64,000 nucleotides of DNA from Pumilibacter intestinalis (GTDB lineage: Bacteria > Bacillota > Clostridia > Christensenellales > Pumilibacteraceae), in assembly GCF_943193005.1 (NCBI RefSeq), contig NZ_CALPCH010000008.1, positions 46,227-110,226 on the forward strand. Reading direction: 5' to 3'. The notes below the pieces were generated by a model. It was given only the letters and a program-made list of their open reading frames with translations. It was not told the DNA's origin and did not search any database. Below, piece after piece: positions 35,854 through 44,356 of this stretch (its first letter is position 1; each line of letters starts with the position of its first letter). The translations under genes and the position numbers were made by a program.

Positions 35854-35883
35854 GTCATATTTTGTCGTTTTTCTATATATGAT
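35854..35883 (+). promoter_or_regulatory. Possible sigma-E-like promoter for the 35.9-kb membrane protein
   Basis: GTCATATT (35854-35861), 14 nt, TATATGAT (35876-35883). The -35 fits sigma-E well, the -10 only partly (five of eight). A TTGGGT-N18-TATATA pair overlaps it as an alternative sigma-A reading. Region is very AT-rich, so chance matches are likely. Confidence 0.3.
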
Positions 35884-35888
35884 ATTAT

Positions 35889-36503
35889 ATGATAAAAATA
35901 AACGCTTACAACCTTTTATATGATTTCAGGGATTTTCTGAAAGAAAATATCGGGAAATTTACGATAATAGCCTTAATAAATATAGCGGCAATCGCGCTCG
36001 GAATACGTAGCGGATTTGCGGTATATGACGCGGAAAGCTACTTGATTACGCACCAAACGAACGAGTTTTTGCTAATCACCGCCGAAAGAGGGATATTCGC
36101 TTATTTTTTCATAAATCTTATAACGTACTTAATATTGTTTTCACTGCTTGCTTTGCTTTCGGCGCACTTTTTACTCTCTTATTTATGCTTTGCGATACTG
36201 TTTTTCCAAACTTACTATTTCGCAATGTATTTGAGCTTATATATAGCAATGCTCAAGCTGTCGGTTTTGCCGTTTATATTATGTTGTTTGCTTCCGTGTT
36301 TTTTACTGTGTACGTTTATTCTCGCCACAGTGGCGGTAATGACGTTAAACCGAGCGCACGACCTAAGATGCTACGGGTGCGGGCGTTCAAACTGCTTTCC
36401 CGTATACATGCAACGCTTGCTTTTACCGTGTATTACGTTAAGCATAATACTGATTTTATTCGCAATTCCGTCATATTTTTTAACTATAGGTATAATTTTA
36501 TAA
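35889..36503 (+). CDS. Unrecognised polytopic membrane protein between spoIVB and dacF
   Basis: 204 aa. Not recognised. A short N-terminal amphipathic stretch (FLKENIGKF) is followed by a first membrane helix, an outward-facing loop (~48-72), then about four or five more hydrophobic helices; a cytoplasmic-looking loop carries CYGCGRSNC with three Cys. This outline is loosely like SpoIIM (one helix, loop, then a membrane bundle), but no convincing motif is shared. No Shine-Dalgarno; the ATG lies close behind a promoter-like sequence. The location between two sporulation genes suggests a spore-stage role; that is inference only. Confidence 0.7.
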   Translation: MIKINAYNLLYDFRDFLKENIGKFTIIALINIAAIALGIRSGFAVYDAESYLITHQTNEFLLITAERGIFAYFFINLITYLILFSLLALLSAHFLLSYLCFAILFFQTYYFAMYLSLYIAMLKLSVLPFILCCLLPCFLLCTFILATVAVMTLNRAHDLRCYGCGRSNCFPVYMQRLLLPCITLSIILILFAIPSYFLTIGIIL

Positions 36504-36519
36504 ATATGACTACATATTA
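36490..36519 (+). promoter_or_regulatory. Forespore (sigma-F/G-like) promoter for dacF
   Basis: GTATA (36490-36494), 18 nt, CATATTA (36513-36519). Same architecture and spacing as the candidate before spoIVB. The -35 overlaps the end of the preceding gene. Confidence 0.45.
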
Positions 36520-36542
36520 GTACAAACGGAGGAAATATACGT

Positions 36543-37700
36543 ATGAAGAAATTTTTAATACTGTCGCTTACCGTAATACTCGCATTCGGCATATTTTGCG
36601 GGGCTACGGTAACCGCAAACGCCGAACAAACGGTTTCCGCGCTCGATATTAAAGCGCGTTCCGCTTTGCTCATGGATTACGATACGGGCACTATAGTGTT
36701 TGCCAAAAACGAGAAAGAGCGCATGCCCATAGCAAGTATGGTGAAAATCATGACATTGTTGCTTGCGCTCGAAGATATCGACGCAGGCAAACTCTCGGTA
36801 GACGATACCGTTCGCGCGAGCGAAAACGCCGCTTCCATGGGCGGTTCGCAGGCGTTTTTGGACGCGGGAAGCGATTATACCGTAAACGAGCTTCTTAAAA
36901 GCATTGTGGTGGGCTCTGCAAACGACTCGTGCGTGGCTATAGCCGAGCACATATCGGGCAGCGTGGACACGTTCGTTGCGCGAATGAACGAAAAAGCCAA
37001 ATCGCTCGGCATGCTCGACACTCGCTTTATAAACTGCACGGGCTTGCCCGGTGCGGAGCAGTACTGCTGTGCGCACGACGTCGCTCTTATGACGAGAGCT
37101 CTCATAAGTCACGAAAAGTTTTTCGATTATTCCAAAGTATGGATGTTCGATTTTGCACATCCGAGCGGAAGAGTAACTCAGCTATCCAACACCAATAAAC
37201 TCATAAGAGCTTACGAGGGTTGCGACGGCGGCAAAACGGGCTTTACCAACGACGCGAAATTCTGTCTTTCGGCAACCGCAAAACGCGGCGACACCCGCCT
37301 TATAAGCGTTGTGTGCGGCGCGGAGTCGTCCAAAGTGCGCAACGCGCAGAACGCCGCGCTCTTCAATTTCGGCTTTGCCAACTACGAAACGAAGCAGGTG
37401 GTTAAAGCTGGTATTGCGGCGGATACGGAATACTCGGTAAGCGGCGGCAAAGAGAGCGCGATTAAAGCGGTGCCCGCGGCGGATAAATTCGTATTCCTTA
37501 AAAAAGGCGATACGCCCGCGCTCGAATACAACTACGAAATACCCGAGCTTCGTGCGCCTATCGAGAGCGGCGACGTTATAGGAACGCTCAAAGTGACCAA
37601 TAAAGGCGAAGCGGTGTGCGAAGTTCCGCTCGTGAGCGACCGCACCGTGCTTAAGTCGGGATATCTCGATATAGTGGACGATTTCATAGCAAACTGGTAA
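36543..37700 (+). CDS. dacF: D-alanyl-D-alanine carboxypeptidase (DacF type)
   Basis: Secreted low-molecular-weight penicillin-binding protein that trims the terminal D-Ala from peptidoglycan stems. 385 aa with an N-terminal signal peptide (to about residue 27). Active-site motifs: S65-MVK68, S125-A-N127 and K231-T-G. C-terminal domain after ~270 is the PBP5-type beta domain. Good GGAGG ribosome site. Upstream promoter resembles the forespore class, and Bacillus subtilis dacF is forespore-expressed, so a role in spore cortex is likely. Confidence 0.9.
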   Translation: MKKFLILSLTVILAFGIFCGATVTANAEQTVSALDIKARSALLMDYDTGTIVFAKNEKERMPIASMVKIMTLLLALEDIDAGKLSVDDTVRASENAASMGGSQAFLDAGSDYTVNELLKSIVVGSANDSCVAIAEHISGSVDTFVARMNEKAKSLGMLDTRFINCTGLPGAEQYCCAHDVALMTRALISHEKFFDYSKVWMFDFAHPSGRVTQLSNTNKLIRAYEGCDGGKTGFTNDAKFCLSATAKRGDTRLISVVCGAESSKVRNAQNAALFNFGFANYETKQVVKAGIAADTEYSVSGGKESAIKAVPAADKFVFLKKGDTPALEYNYEIPELRAPIESGDVIGTLKVTNKGEAVCEVPLVSDRTVLKSGYLDIVDDFIANW

Positions 37701-37722
37701 TCTAAGCTATATATTTATAAAG

Positions 37723-37756
37723 AAAGCGCATTTCACATAGCGGAAGTGCGCTTTTT
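37723..37756 (+). terminator. Rho-independent terminator after dacF
   Basis: 12-bp stem AAAGCGCATTTC / GAAGTGCGCTTT (one wobble), 8-nt loop, T-run. Confidence 0.85.
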
Positions 37757-37791
37757 CGTCAAGTCGCGCAATATTATGGTTCTCCAAACAT

Positions 37792-37820
37792 TTGACTTAA
37801 ACGCGCTAAAATGGTATTAT
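37792..37820 (+). promoter_or_regulatory. Sigma-A promoter for lysA
   Basis: TTGACT (37792-37797), 17 nt, TATTAT (37815-37820). No lysine riboswitch or T-box is seen between it and the gene. Confidence 0.7.
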
Positions 37821-37846
37821 TGTTCTATTCGAATTCGAGGGTTGAA

Positions 37847-39166
37847 ATGAAATATCGCGACACGCTCAAAATTAACGAACAGGGACACCTTGCCATAGGC
37901 GGGGCGGATTGCGTTGCCCTTGCCGAAAAATACGGCACGCCTTTGTACGTTATGGACGAAGAGCACATACGCACCGTTTGCCGCGGATACAAAAAACTCC
38001 TTGATACGCGGTACGCTAATTCCCGCATACTTTATGCCTCCAAAGCGTTCGCCGCTCTCGCCGTATACGGCATAGTGCACAGCGAAGGTCTGGGAGCGGA
38101 CGTCGTTTCGGGCGGCGAGCTTTATACCGCGCTCAAAGGCGGAATGCCCGCAGAGGAAATTTATTTTCACGGCAACAACAAATCGCGCGACGAACTCGAA
38201 TTCGCCGTGAAAGAAAACGTGCACGCCGTTGTGGTCGACTCGTACTACGAAATAGAAACTTTAAGCGAAATTGCGAGCAAATTAGGCAAAACGCAAAAAG
38301 CGCTCGTTCGCGTAAATCCCGGCATAGACGCGCACACGCACCGTTTTATACAAACCACGCGCACCGACAGCAAGTTCGGTTTTTCTATTGCGGACGGGAG
38401 CGCACTCGCAACGATAAAAAAAGTTTGCGCAACAAAAAATCTTCGATTTATAGGATTGCACTGCCATATAGGGTCGCAAATATTCGAACAAAAGCCGTTC
38501 GAACTTGCCGTTGAAAAGATGACCGATTTTATTTCGGCACTAAACAAAGAGAATATATCGGTTGAAGAACTCGACCTCGGCGGAGGATACGGGGTAACGT
38601 ATACCGACGACGACAAACCGCTCGAGCCGCATCAATACGTAAGCATAATAATCGACAAACTCGACGAATGCCTAAAGCACAAAAAAATCGCGCCACCCAA
38701 ACTCATTCTCGAACCGGGGCGTTCGATAGTGGGTGAAGCCGGCATAACTTTATATACAGTGGGCGCGATAAAAGAAATCAAGGACATGAAAAAGTATATC
38801 GCGGTAGACGGCGGCATGTTTGAAAATCCGCGCTTTGCTTTATATCAGAGCAAGTACGCCGCCGTGCTCGCAAACCGCGCCGCGGAAAAAGCGACCGAGA
38901 AAGTTACGGTTGCGGGCAAATGTTGCGAAAGCGGCGATATACTCATAGAAGATATCATGCTTCCCAAAGCAAAATCGGGAGATTTGCTCGCGGTTTTTAC
39001 TACGGGCGCATACAACTATTCCATGGCAAGCAACTATAACCGCAATCCCGTACCGCCCGTAGTGCTGGTAAACAACGGAGAAAGCGACTACATAGTAAAA
39101 CCTCAGAGTTACGAAGATATCATTTCACGCGACGCCATACCGCCGCGTTTGGGAGCGAACAAATAA
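37847..39166 (+). CDS. lysA: Diaminopimelate decarboxylase
   Basis: Last step of lysine biosynthesis; PLP-dependent decarboxylation of meso-diaminopimelate. 439 aa. PLP lysine K66 in YASKAF; HCHIGSQI, ELDLGGGYGV, LEPGRSIVGEAG and GKCCESGDIL are diagnostic. ATG 37847 preceded by GAGGG; an ATG at 37811 overlaps the promoter. Followed without a gap by an M50 protease gene. Confidence 0.95.
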   Translation: MKYRDTLKINEQGHLAIGGADCVALAEKYGTPLYVMDEEHIRTVCRGYKKLLDTRYANSRILYASKAFAALAVYGIVHSEGLGADVVSGGELYTALKGGMPAEEIYFHGNNKSRDELEFAVKENVHAVVVDSYYEIETLSEIASKLGKTQKALVRVNPGIDAHTHRFIQTTRTDSKFGFSIADGSALATIKKVCATKNLRFIGLHCHIGSQIFEQKPFELAVEKMTDFISALNKENISVEELDLGGGYGVTYTDDDKPLEPHQYVSIIIDKLDECLKHKKIAPPKLILEPGRSIVGEAGITLYTVGAIKEIKDMKKYIAVDGGMFENPRFALYQSKYAAVLANRAAEKATEKVTVAGKCCESGDILIEDIMLPKAKSGDLLAVFTTGAYNYSMASNYNRNPVPPVVLVNNGESDYIVKPQSYEDIISRDAIPPRLGANK

Positions 39167-39853
39167 GTGCTTTATTCTAATTTCAACATTGCCGATATCT
39201 TAATCGTTGCGCTTGTGGTGCTTATCTCTATGATACTGCACGAGCTTGCCCACGGTTACGTTGCTTTATGGAATGGCGACGCAACCGCCAAAGTAAACCG
39301 ACGGCTTACGCTCAATCCGCTTGCGCATTTCGATATAATCGGATTTTTCATGCTCATGACGGTAGGTTTCGGTTACGCCAAGCCCGTTCCCGTAAACCCG
39401 TATAATTTCCGACACCAAAAACGGGGCATATTTACGGTGGCAATCGCGGGCGTTACGGTAAACCTCGTTCTCGCATTCTTCTCTTCGGGTTTGATGTTTT
39501 TGTTCGGTTGGCTCATGGTAAAATTCCCGGGCGGGATAAACGTATTGAGTTATTTTTTCGCGTTTTTCCAATATATGGTTTTGGTTAACCTCGGACTGTT
39601 CTTCTTCAATCTTTTACCAATTCATCCGCTCGACGGGTTCAGAGTTATAGAGGCGTTTACGAGATACAACAACAAAGCAGTGAGGTTCTTTCGCAATTTC
39701 GGACAGTACATTTTGCTTGCGCTTGTGGGCATAAGCATATTGGCCGATATATTCGGTTTGCCCATTTGGTGCGACCCGCTCGGAGCATATATATTCTATG
39801 CCCGAAACGGTGTTTACAAACTTTTCGGCAGTTTTTGGGGACTGTTTTTCTAA
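39167..39853 (+). CDS. Site-2 protease family (M50) membrane protein, YwhC-like
   Basis: 228 aa, about six membrane segments. HELAH at residues 25-29 gives zinc ligands and catalytic Glu, and LLPIHPLDGFR in the second half carries the third ligand Asp. It lacks the PDZ domain of RseP. GTG start immediately after the lysA stop. This family commonly sits next to scpA in Clostridia; the substrate is unknown. Confidence 0.9.
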   Translation: MLYSNFNIADILIVALVVLISMILHELAHGYVALWNGDATAKVNRRLTLNPLAHFDIIGFFMLMTVGFGYAKPVPVNPYNFRHQKRGIFTVAIAGVTVNLVLAFFSSGLMFLFGWLMVKFPGGINVLSYFFAFFQYMVLVNLGLFFFNLLPIHPLDGFRVIEAFTRYNNKAVRFFRNFGQYILLALVGISILADIFGLPIWCDPLGAYIFYARNGVYKLFGSFWGLFF

Positions 39854-39871
39854 AACTTTTACGGACGAATT

Positions 39872-40648
39872 ATGGCTGAAAACACTGATAACAATATAAT
39901 ACAAACCGCCGAGCTTCCCGAAGGGGAAGAAATAAACGAGGCGTCTTACAAAGTCAAGCTCGAGTCTTTCGAAGGTCCGCTCGACCTTTTGTTGCACCTC
40001 ATAAAAGCCGCCAAGATAGAAATAAAAGACATTTTCGTATCGCAGATTACCGAGCAATACATAGAGTATATAAACGATATAAAAGAGGTGGATTTGGAGA
40101 ACGCGTCCGAATTCATCGAAATGGCGGCGTGGCTCATAGAAATAAAGTCCAAATCGCTGTTACCCAAGCCGCAGGAAGAAGTTCCCGAGGAAGAAGACTC
40201 CGAAAAACAGCTCATACAGCGTTTGGAAGAATACAAGCTGTATAAGGAAGCCTGCCAAAAGATGAAAGAGCAGGAAACCGTGGGAATACATTTCCGCAGT
40301 CCCGACGCGAGCGTGGGCGAGCCGCGGTTCGTACTCAAAGATATGACAATGGAAGGACTGATGAAAGCACTGCGCAAAATGTTTCTCAAGATGGAGAAAC
40401 GCAGTATAACTCAAAAAGAGCGGCATATAACTCTCGACAGGTTCACCGTAGCCGAAAAAATGTCGCACATAAAAGATTTCATGCTTTTGAGAGATACCGC
40501 CACATTCGACGAGCTGTTCGAAGACGATTACTCCAAAAGCGAAATAATCACAACCTTTCAGGCTTTGCTCGAACTCCTCAAATTACAGTTCGTGAAAGCC
40601 GAACAACAAGAAATTTTCGGCGAAATTCTTCTAAAGAAAGTAGCTTAA
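39872..40648 (+). CDS. scpA: Segregation and condensation protein A
   Basis: Kleisin subunit of the bacterial condensin, bridging SMC heads. 258 aa. The N-terminal block YKVKLESFEGPLDLLLHLIKAAKIEI and FIEMAAWLIEIKSKSLLP are family hallmarks; the C-terminal winged helix includes TFQALLELLKL. Pairs with scpB downstream; smc is not in the window. Confidence 0.95.
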   Translation: MAENTDNNIIQTAELPEGEEINEASYKVKLESFEGPLDLLLHLIKAAKIEIKDIFVSQITEQYIEYINDIKEVDLENASEFIEMAAWLIEIKSKSLLPKPQEEVPEEEDSEKQLIQRLEEYKLYKEACQKMKEQETVGIHFRSPDASVGEPRFVLKDMTMEGLMKALRKMFLKMEKRSITQKERHITLDRFTVAEKMSHIKDFMLLRDTATFDELFEDDYSKSEIITTFQALLELLKLQFVKAEQQEIFGEILLKKVA

Positions 40649-40674
40649 CATAATTTATCGCAAAGGAAAGAAAC

Positions 40675-41346
40675 ATGCAGATAGAATTACTCGATGAAAT
40701 TATTGAAGCGTTGCTGTTCGTATCCGGCGACGGCATAAGCGTATCCGAAATAGTCAACCTGCTCGAACTGCAAAACAGCGAGGTAAAGCAGTCGATTACG
40801 CGGCTTAAGAAAAAATACGGCGGAAAGTGCGGTATTCATCTTCTCAATTACAACGGCAAAGTTCAATTCGGTTCGAACCCCGCGTATTCGGACGTGATAT
40901 CCTGCGTGTTAAATCCCATAAAAGAAAAGGAACTCAGCACCGCCGCGCTCGAAACCGTTGCCATAGTTGCGTATAAACAGCCCGTAACGCGTTTGGAAAT
41001 AGAGCAGATACGCGGAGTGAATTGCGACTACGCGGTTCAAGTGCTGCTCAAGCACAACCTCATAGAGGTGGTGGGGCGCAAGGACGTTGTGGGAAAGCCG
41101 CTTTTGTTCGGCACTACCGACGCTTTTCTCAAACGCTTCCAAATAGAGAGCGTGGAACAGCTTCCCGACTACGAGCAGTTGCTTGCGAGCATAAAGGTTT
41201 TGGAAGAGGGCAACAAAGCCAAACCCGAAGAGGTGAGCCTTTATAACGAATTCGAACTGCCGCCCGAGGAAAGCGAGCCCGAACTTCCCGAAGAGGAAAC
41301 GCCCGATTTCCTTGCCGAAGAAACGGATTTGCAAAAAATAGAATAA
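40675..41346 (+). CDS. scpB: Segregation and condensation protein B
   Basis: Kite subunit binding ScpA. 223 aa, two winged-helix domains: EIIEALLFVSGDGIS at the start and ALETVAIVAYKQPVTRLEIEQIRGVNCDYAV in the middle, followed by GRKDVVGKPLLFGTTDAFLKRF. The last ~45 residues are acidic and Pro/Glu-rich. Confidence 0.95.
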   Translation: MQIELLDEIIEALLFVSGDGISVSEIVNLLELQNSEVKQSITRLKKKYGGKCGIHLLNYNGKVQFGSNPAYSDVISCVLNPIKEKELSTAALETVAIVAYKQPVTRLEIEQIRGVNCDYAVQVLLKHNLIEVVGRKDVVGKPLLFGTTDAFLKRFQIESVEQLPDYEQLLASIKVLEEGNKAKPEEVSLYNEFELPPEESEPELPEEETPDFLAEETDLQKIE

Positions 41347-41385
41347 CCGCATAAAAAAATCCAAACCGAAAAAGACTAACAGCGT

Positions 41386-41973
41386 ATGTTGGTCTTTTTT
41401 GCCGTTTTGATACTCGCGTTAACTCTTGTGGTAATTCACATAAGGGTAGGCGTTAATTTTTACCTCGACCTGTTCGGAAACGACGGTTTTATAAAAATAT
41501 ATATTTTCGGTATCCGCGTTTTCAAAGCCGCGGTACATTTCGAGCACAGCGCGAGCAATACGAACAACTTGATTATAGAACACGGCAAGAAAACGGGCAA
41601 AATACACCTTAACACCGATACCAAAGATAAAAAATCCATAGCAGCAATGATGAAAAATCCGGCGTTTTCTAACGTGCTCGTGCAAAAGGTGTCGGCGCAT
41701 TTCACCGTGGGGAGAACGAACGACTCGTTCTTTACGGTTGCGCTGTTGCAAACTTTCAGAGTGCTTTTTTACGCGGTTATGGCTGTGATAAAGTGTCGAT
41801 ACGACGTGAAAATAACCGAGTCGTTTACGCCCATATACAATCGCGACGTACTGCAGGTGGATTTTATAGGCATAATAGGCATTTCCATTGCAGATATTAT
41901 AGTTAGTCTTGCGGGCTCGAAATTGAAAAAACAGCCCCGAAAGTTAAAGAAGCAGGAGGTTGCTAAAATATGA
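41386..41973 (+). CDS. DUF2953 domain-containing protein
   Basis: 195 aa. N-terminal membrane helix (1-~20), then a beta-rich part and a further hydrophobic helix (~165-180), ending in a Lys-rich tail. DUF2953 proteins lie between scpB and ytfJ in many Clostridia, and the context here fits exactly; function unknown. No clear Shine-Dalgarno, so the start is not certain. Overlaps ytfJ by 4 nt. Confidence 0.78.
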   Translation: MLVFFAVLILALTLVVIHIRVGVNFYLDLFGNDGFIKIYIFGIRVFKAAVHFEHSASNTNNLIIEHGKKTGKIHLNTDTKDKKSIAAMMKNPAFSNVLVQKVSAHFTVGRTNDSFFTVALLQTFRVLFYAVMAVIKCRYDVKITESFTPIYNRDVLQVDFIGIIGISIADIIVSLAGSKLKKQPRKLKKQEVAKI

Positions 41974-42362
41974 TTTTACAAAATAACGAACATCCGGTAG
42001 AACGGGTAATGGACAATGCGTTTACCAAAATACGCACTTTGGTGGACGCCGACACCGTGATAGGCAATCCGGTAATAACCGCCGACGGAGTAAGCATTAT
42101 TCCGCTTAGCAAAGTTACCATGGGATTTTTGACGGGCGGCGGCGAATACAGCGATATGGCGCAACAAAATCTTTCGGAGTATCCGTTTGCCGGCGGCAGC
42201 GGCGCGGCGGTATCGGTAGCTCCCATAGGATTTTTGGTGAGCGACGGCAAGAGCGTAAAAATAATCAAAATGGACGACAAAAACCCGTTCGATAAGATAT
42301 TAAATCTTATTCCCGAAGTAGTTGACGGTTTGTTCGATAAAGAGGATTGCAAGAAAAAATGA
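41970..42362 (+). CDS. ytfJ: GerW/YtfJ family sporulation protein
   Basis: 130 aa. Begins with the family helix HPVERVMDNAFTKIRTLVDADTVIGNPV and continues VSIIPLSKVTMGFLTGGGEY, GGSGAAVSVAPIGFLV. YtfJ is a spore protein in Bacillus subtilis and related to GerW. A GGAGG site precedes it inside the DUF2953 gene. Confidence 0.93.
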   Translation: MILQNNEHPVERVMDNAFTKIRTLVDADTVIGNPVITADGVSIIPLSKVTMGFLTGGGEYSDMAQQNLSEYPFAGGSGAAVSVAPIGFLVSDGKSVKIIKMDDKNPFDKILNLIPEVVDGLFDKEDCKKK

Positions 42363-43498
42363 AAGGCACGGCGATAAGACTGGTATCTTTTGCCGTTTTG
42401 CTCGCGTTGCTTGCCGGCATAGTCGCGCAATCGTTTAAGGCTTTCGCCGAAGACAAAGCGTTTACGCACGCACAGTGCATGGCGGTGATAGAGTGCGGAA
42501 CGGGAAGACTGCTTTATTCCAAATCACACGAAACCAAACGCCCCATGGCGAGCACCACGAAGATATGCACGGCTATTACCGTACTCGAAAACTGCGACGA
42601 CTTACAAAAAACAATCACAGTACCCGACAAAGCGGTGGGAGTGGAAGGTTCTTCCATTTATTTACAAAAAGGCGAAAAAGTAAAGATAATCGACCTTTTG
42701 TACGGGCTTATGCTTCAGTCGGGAAACGACTGCGCCGAAGCTCTCGCGATAACAATCGGCGGCAGTTTGGAGGACTTTGCCGCGCTCATGAACGAAACGG
42801 CGAAAAAAGCGGGTGCGAAAAACAGTAATTTCGTAACTCCGCACGGACTGCACGACGACAATCACTACACTACGGCTTACGACCTCGCGCTCATCACCGC
42901 TTACGCTTTCCGCAATCCTGTGTTTGCCGAGATTGTGAGCACCAAAAAGCATTTGATGCCGTGGGAAGGGCGCGACTATCCGCGCGTTATAGTAAACAAA
43001 AACAAGATACTTTCCACCTATGAAGGCGGCGACGGAGTGAAAACGGGCTTTACCAAAAAGGCGGGCAGGTGTCTTGTTTCGAGCGCAACGCGAGGCGGCA
43101 TGCGTGTTATAGCGGTGGTGCTCAACTGCGGACCGATGTTCGAGGACTGCGCCGCGCTCATGGATAAGGCGTTCGCCGAGTATTCGCTCACCGAGATTGT
43201 GGGCGAAAAACAAATCGAATGCGCCGTGAAAGTGAAGGGCGGAAAGCAACCCGAAGCGCGAGCAACCAATCTAAACGCGTTGTATTATCCGCTCAAAGAA
43301 TGCGAAAAAGAAGATATAAAATGCGAGGTATCGGCTACCGATACGCTTAACGCGCCCGTATCGAACGGGGCGGAATGCGGAAAATTTTGCGTATATCTTA
43401 AAAATCAGTTGCTTTTTGAGGAAAAATTATATACTATTGATAGTGTTGCCGAACTTGATTTCAAAGACAAACTAAACGACTTAATCGAGGCTTGGTAA
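42359..43498 (+). CDS. D-alanyl-D-alanine carboxypeptidase (DacB/DacF type), second copy
   Basis: 379 aa. Signal peptide to about residue 30. Active-site motifs S65-TTK68, S121-G-N123 and K228-T-G. Start taken as ATG 42359 overlapping the ytfJ stop (ATGA); a TTG at 42347 is possible. The SGN motif differs from the SAN in the 36.5-kb paralogue. Linked to ytfJ, so a sporulation role is plausible, but vegetative cell-wall trimming is equally possible. Confidence 0.9.
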   Translation: MKGTAIRLVSFAVLLALLAGIVAQSFKAFAEDKAFTHAQCMAVIECGTGRLLYSKSHETKRPMASTTKICTAITVLENCDDLQKTITVPDKAVGVEGSSIYLQKGEKVKIIDLLYGLMLQSGNDCAEALAITIGGSLEDFAALMNETAKKAGAKNSNFVTPHGLHDDNHYTTAYDLALITAYAFRNPVFAEIVSTKKHLMPWEGRDYPRVIVNKNKILSTYEGGDGVKTGFTKKAGRCLVSSATRGGMRVIAVVLNCGPMFEDCAALMDKAFAEYSLTEIVGEKQIECAVKVKGGKQPEARATNLNALYYPLKECEKEDIKCEVSATDTLNAPVSNGAECGKFCVYLKNQLLFEEKLYTIDSVAELDFKDKLNDLIEAW

Positions 43499-43523
43499 AA
43501 TTTCTTAAAAAGCGAGCGAAAAA

Positions 43524-44234
43524 TTGAGGATTAACAAGTATCTCGCCGAATGCGGTTTTGCCAGCCGCAGAGCGAGCGAGAAGATAATAACCGACGGCAG
43601 AGTAAAAATCAACGGAAAGACGGTAACCGAATTTGCCGTATCGGTGGAAGAAGGCGATTTCGTAACGGTGGACGGAAAACGCGCCGAGCCGATACACAAA
43701 CATATTTACCTTATGCTCAACAAGCCCAAAGGCTGTATAACCACCACGAGCGACGAAAAGGGCAGAAAAACCGTAATGGATTTGCTCGGCAAAAAGTTCG
43801 AGGGCAAGCGCATTTTCCCCGTAGGCAGACTTGACTACGACACCGAAGGGCTGTTGCTGCTCACCACCGACGGGGACCTTTGCAACCGCATATCTCACCC
43901 GCGCAACGAGATAACCAAAACGTATATTGCCAAAATCGAAAACGAGGTTTCGGAAGACGAACTCAACAATATACGCGGCGGCGTAATACTCGACGGAGTG
44001 AAAACAAAACATTGCCGCGTTTCGGTGCTCGAATTCGACGGCAAAATAACTCGGCTCGAGGTTGTGATTAGCGAGGGCAGGAACAGGCAGGTGCGCAGAA
44101 TGTTCGAAACCATTAACCGCGAGGTAATATTCTTAAAGCGCGTAGGCGTGGGAGAACTCAAGCTCGGCGGCTTGGGACGGGGAGAATGGCGCGAACTCAA
44201 ACCCAAAGAAATCGAGTACCTTAAAAAGGTATAA
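43524..44234 (+). CDS. rRNA pseudouridine synthase, RluB/RsuA family
   Basis: 236 aa: S4 RNA-binding domain (1-~60; MRINKYLAECGFASRRASEKII) and a catalytic domain with Asp104 in GRLDYDTEGLLLLTTDG; LNKPKGCITT and SEGRNRQVRRMF complete the family set. In Firmicutes, this position (scpB region) normally holds RluB, which modifies 23S rRNA. TTG start with a weak GCGAGCG site. Confidence 0.92.
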   Translation: MRINKYLAECGFASRRASEKIITDGRVKINGKTVTEFAVSVEEGDFVTVDGKRAEPIHKHIYLMLNKPKGCITTTSDEKGRKTVMDLLGKKFEGKRIFPVGRLDYDTEGLLLLTTDGDLCNRISHPRNEITKTYIAKIENEVSEDELNNIRGGVILDGVKTKHCRVSVLEFDGKITRLEVVISEGRNRQVRRMFETINREVIFLKRVGVGELKLGGLGRGEWRELKPKEIEYLKKV

Positions 44235-44254
44235 AAAATACTTTGAAATCATTG

Positions 44255-44287
44255 AAAATGCAGGCTGTAAACGCTTGTATTTTTTTT
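44255..44287 (+). terminator. Rho-independent terminator after the pseudouridine synthase gene
   Basis: 11-bp stem AAAATGCAGGC / GCTTGTATTTT with two wobble pairs, 7-nt loop, long T-run. Its right arm overlaps the -35 of the next promoter. Confidence 0.7.
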
Positions 44288-44303
44288 GTGATTACGCTAT
44301 AAT
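44275..44303 (+). promoter_or_regulatory. Sigma-A promoter for the decarboxylase cluster
   Basis: TTGTAT (44275-44280, in the terminator arm), 17 nt, TATAAT (44298-44303). Drives the five-gene cluster 44357-49091 and possibly surE. Confidence 0.7.
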
Positions 44304-44356
44304 AATATTGTGGAAATTTTGGACTTTTAATCGGAATATCTATTTGGAGGCTTAAA

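Noticed and set aside
37701..37846. Possible lysine riboswitch or T-box before lysA
   Set aside because: The space holds a plain terminator and a promoter; the remaining ~20 nt are too short for either element.
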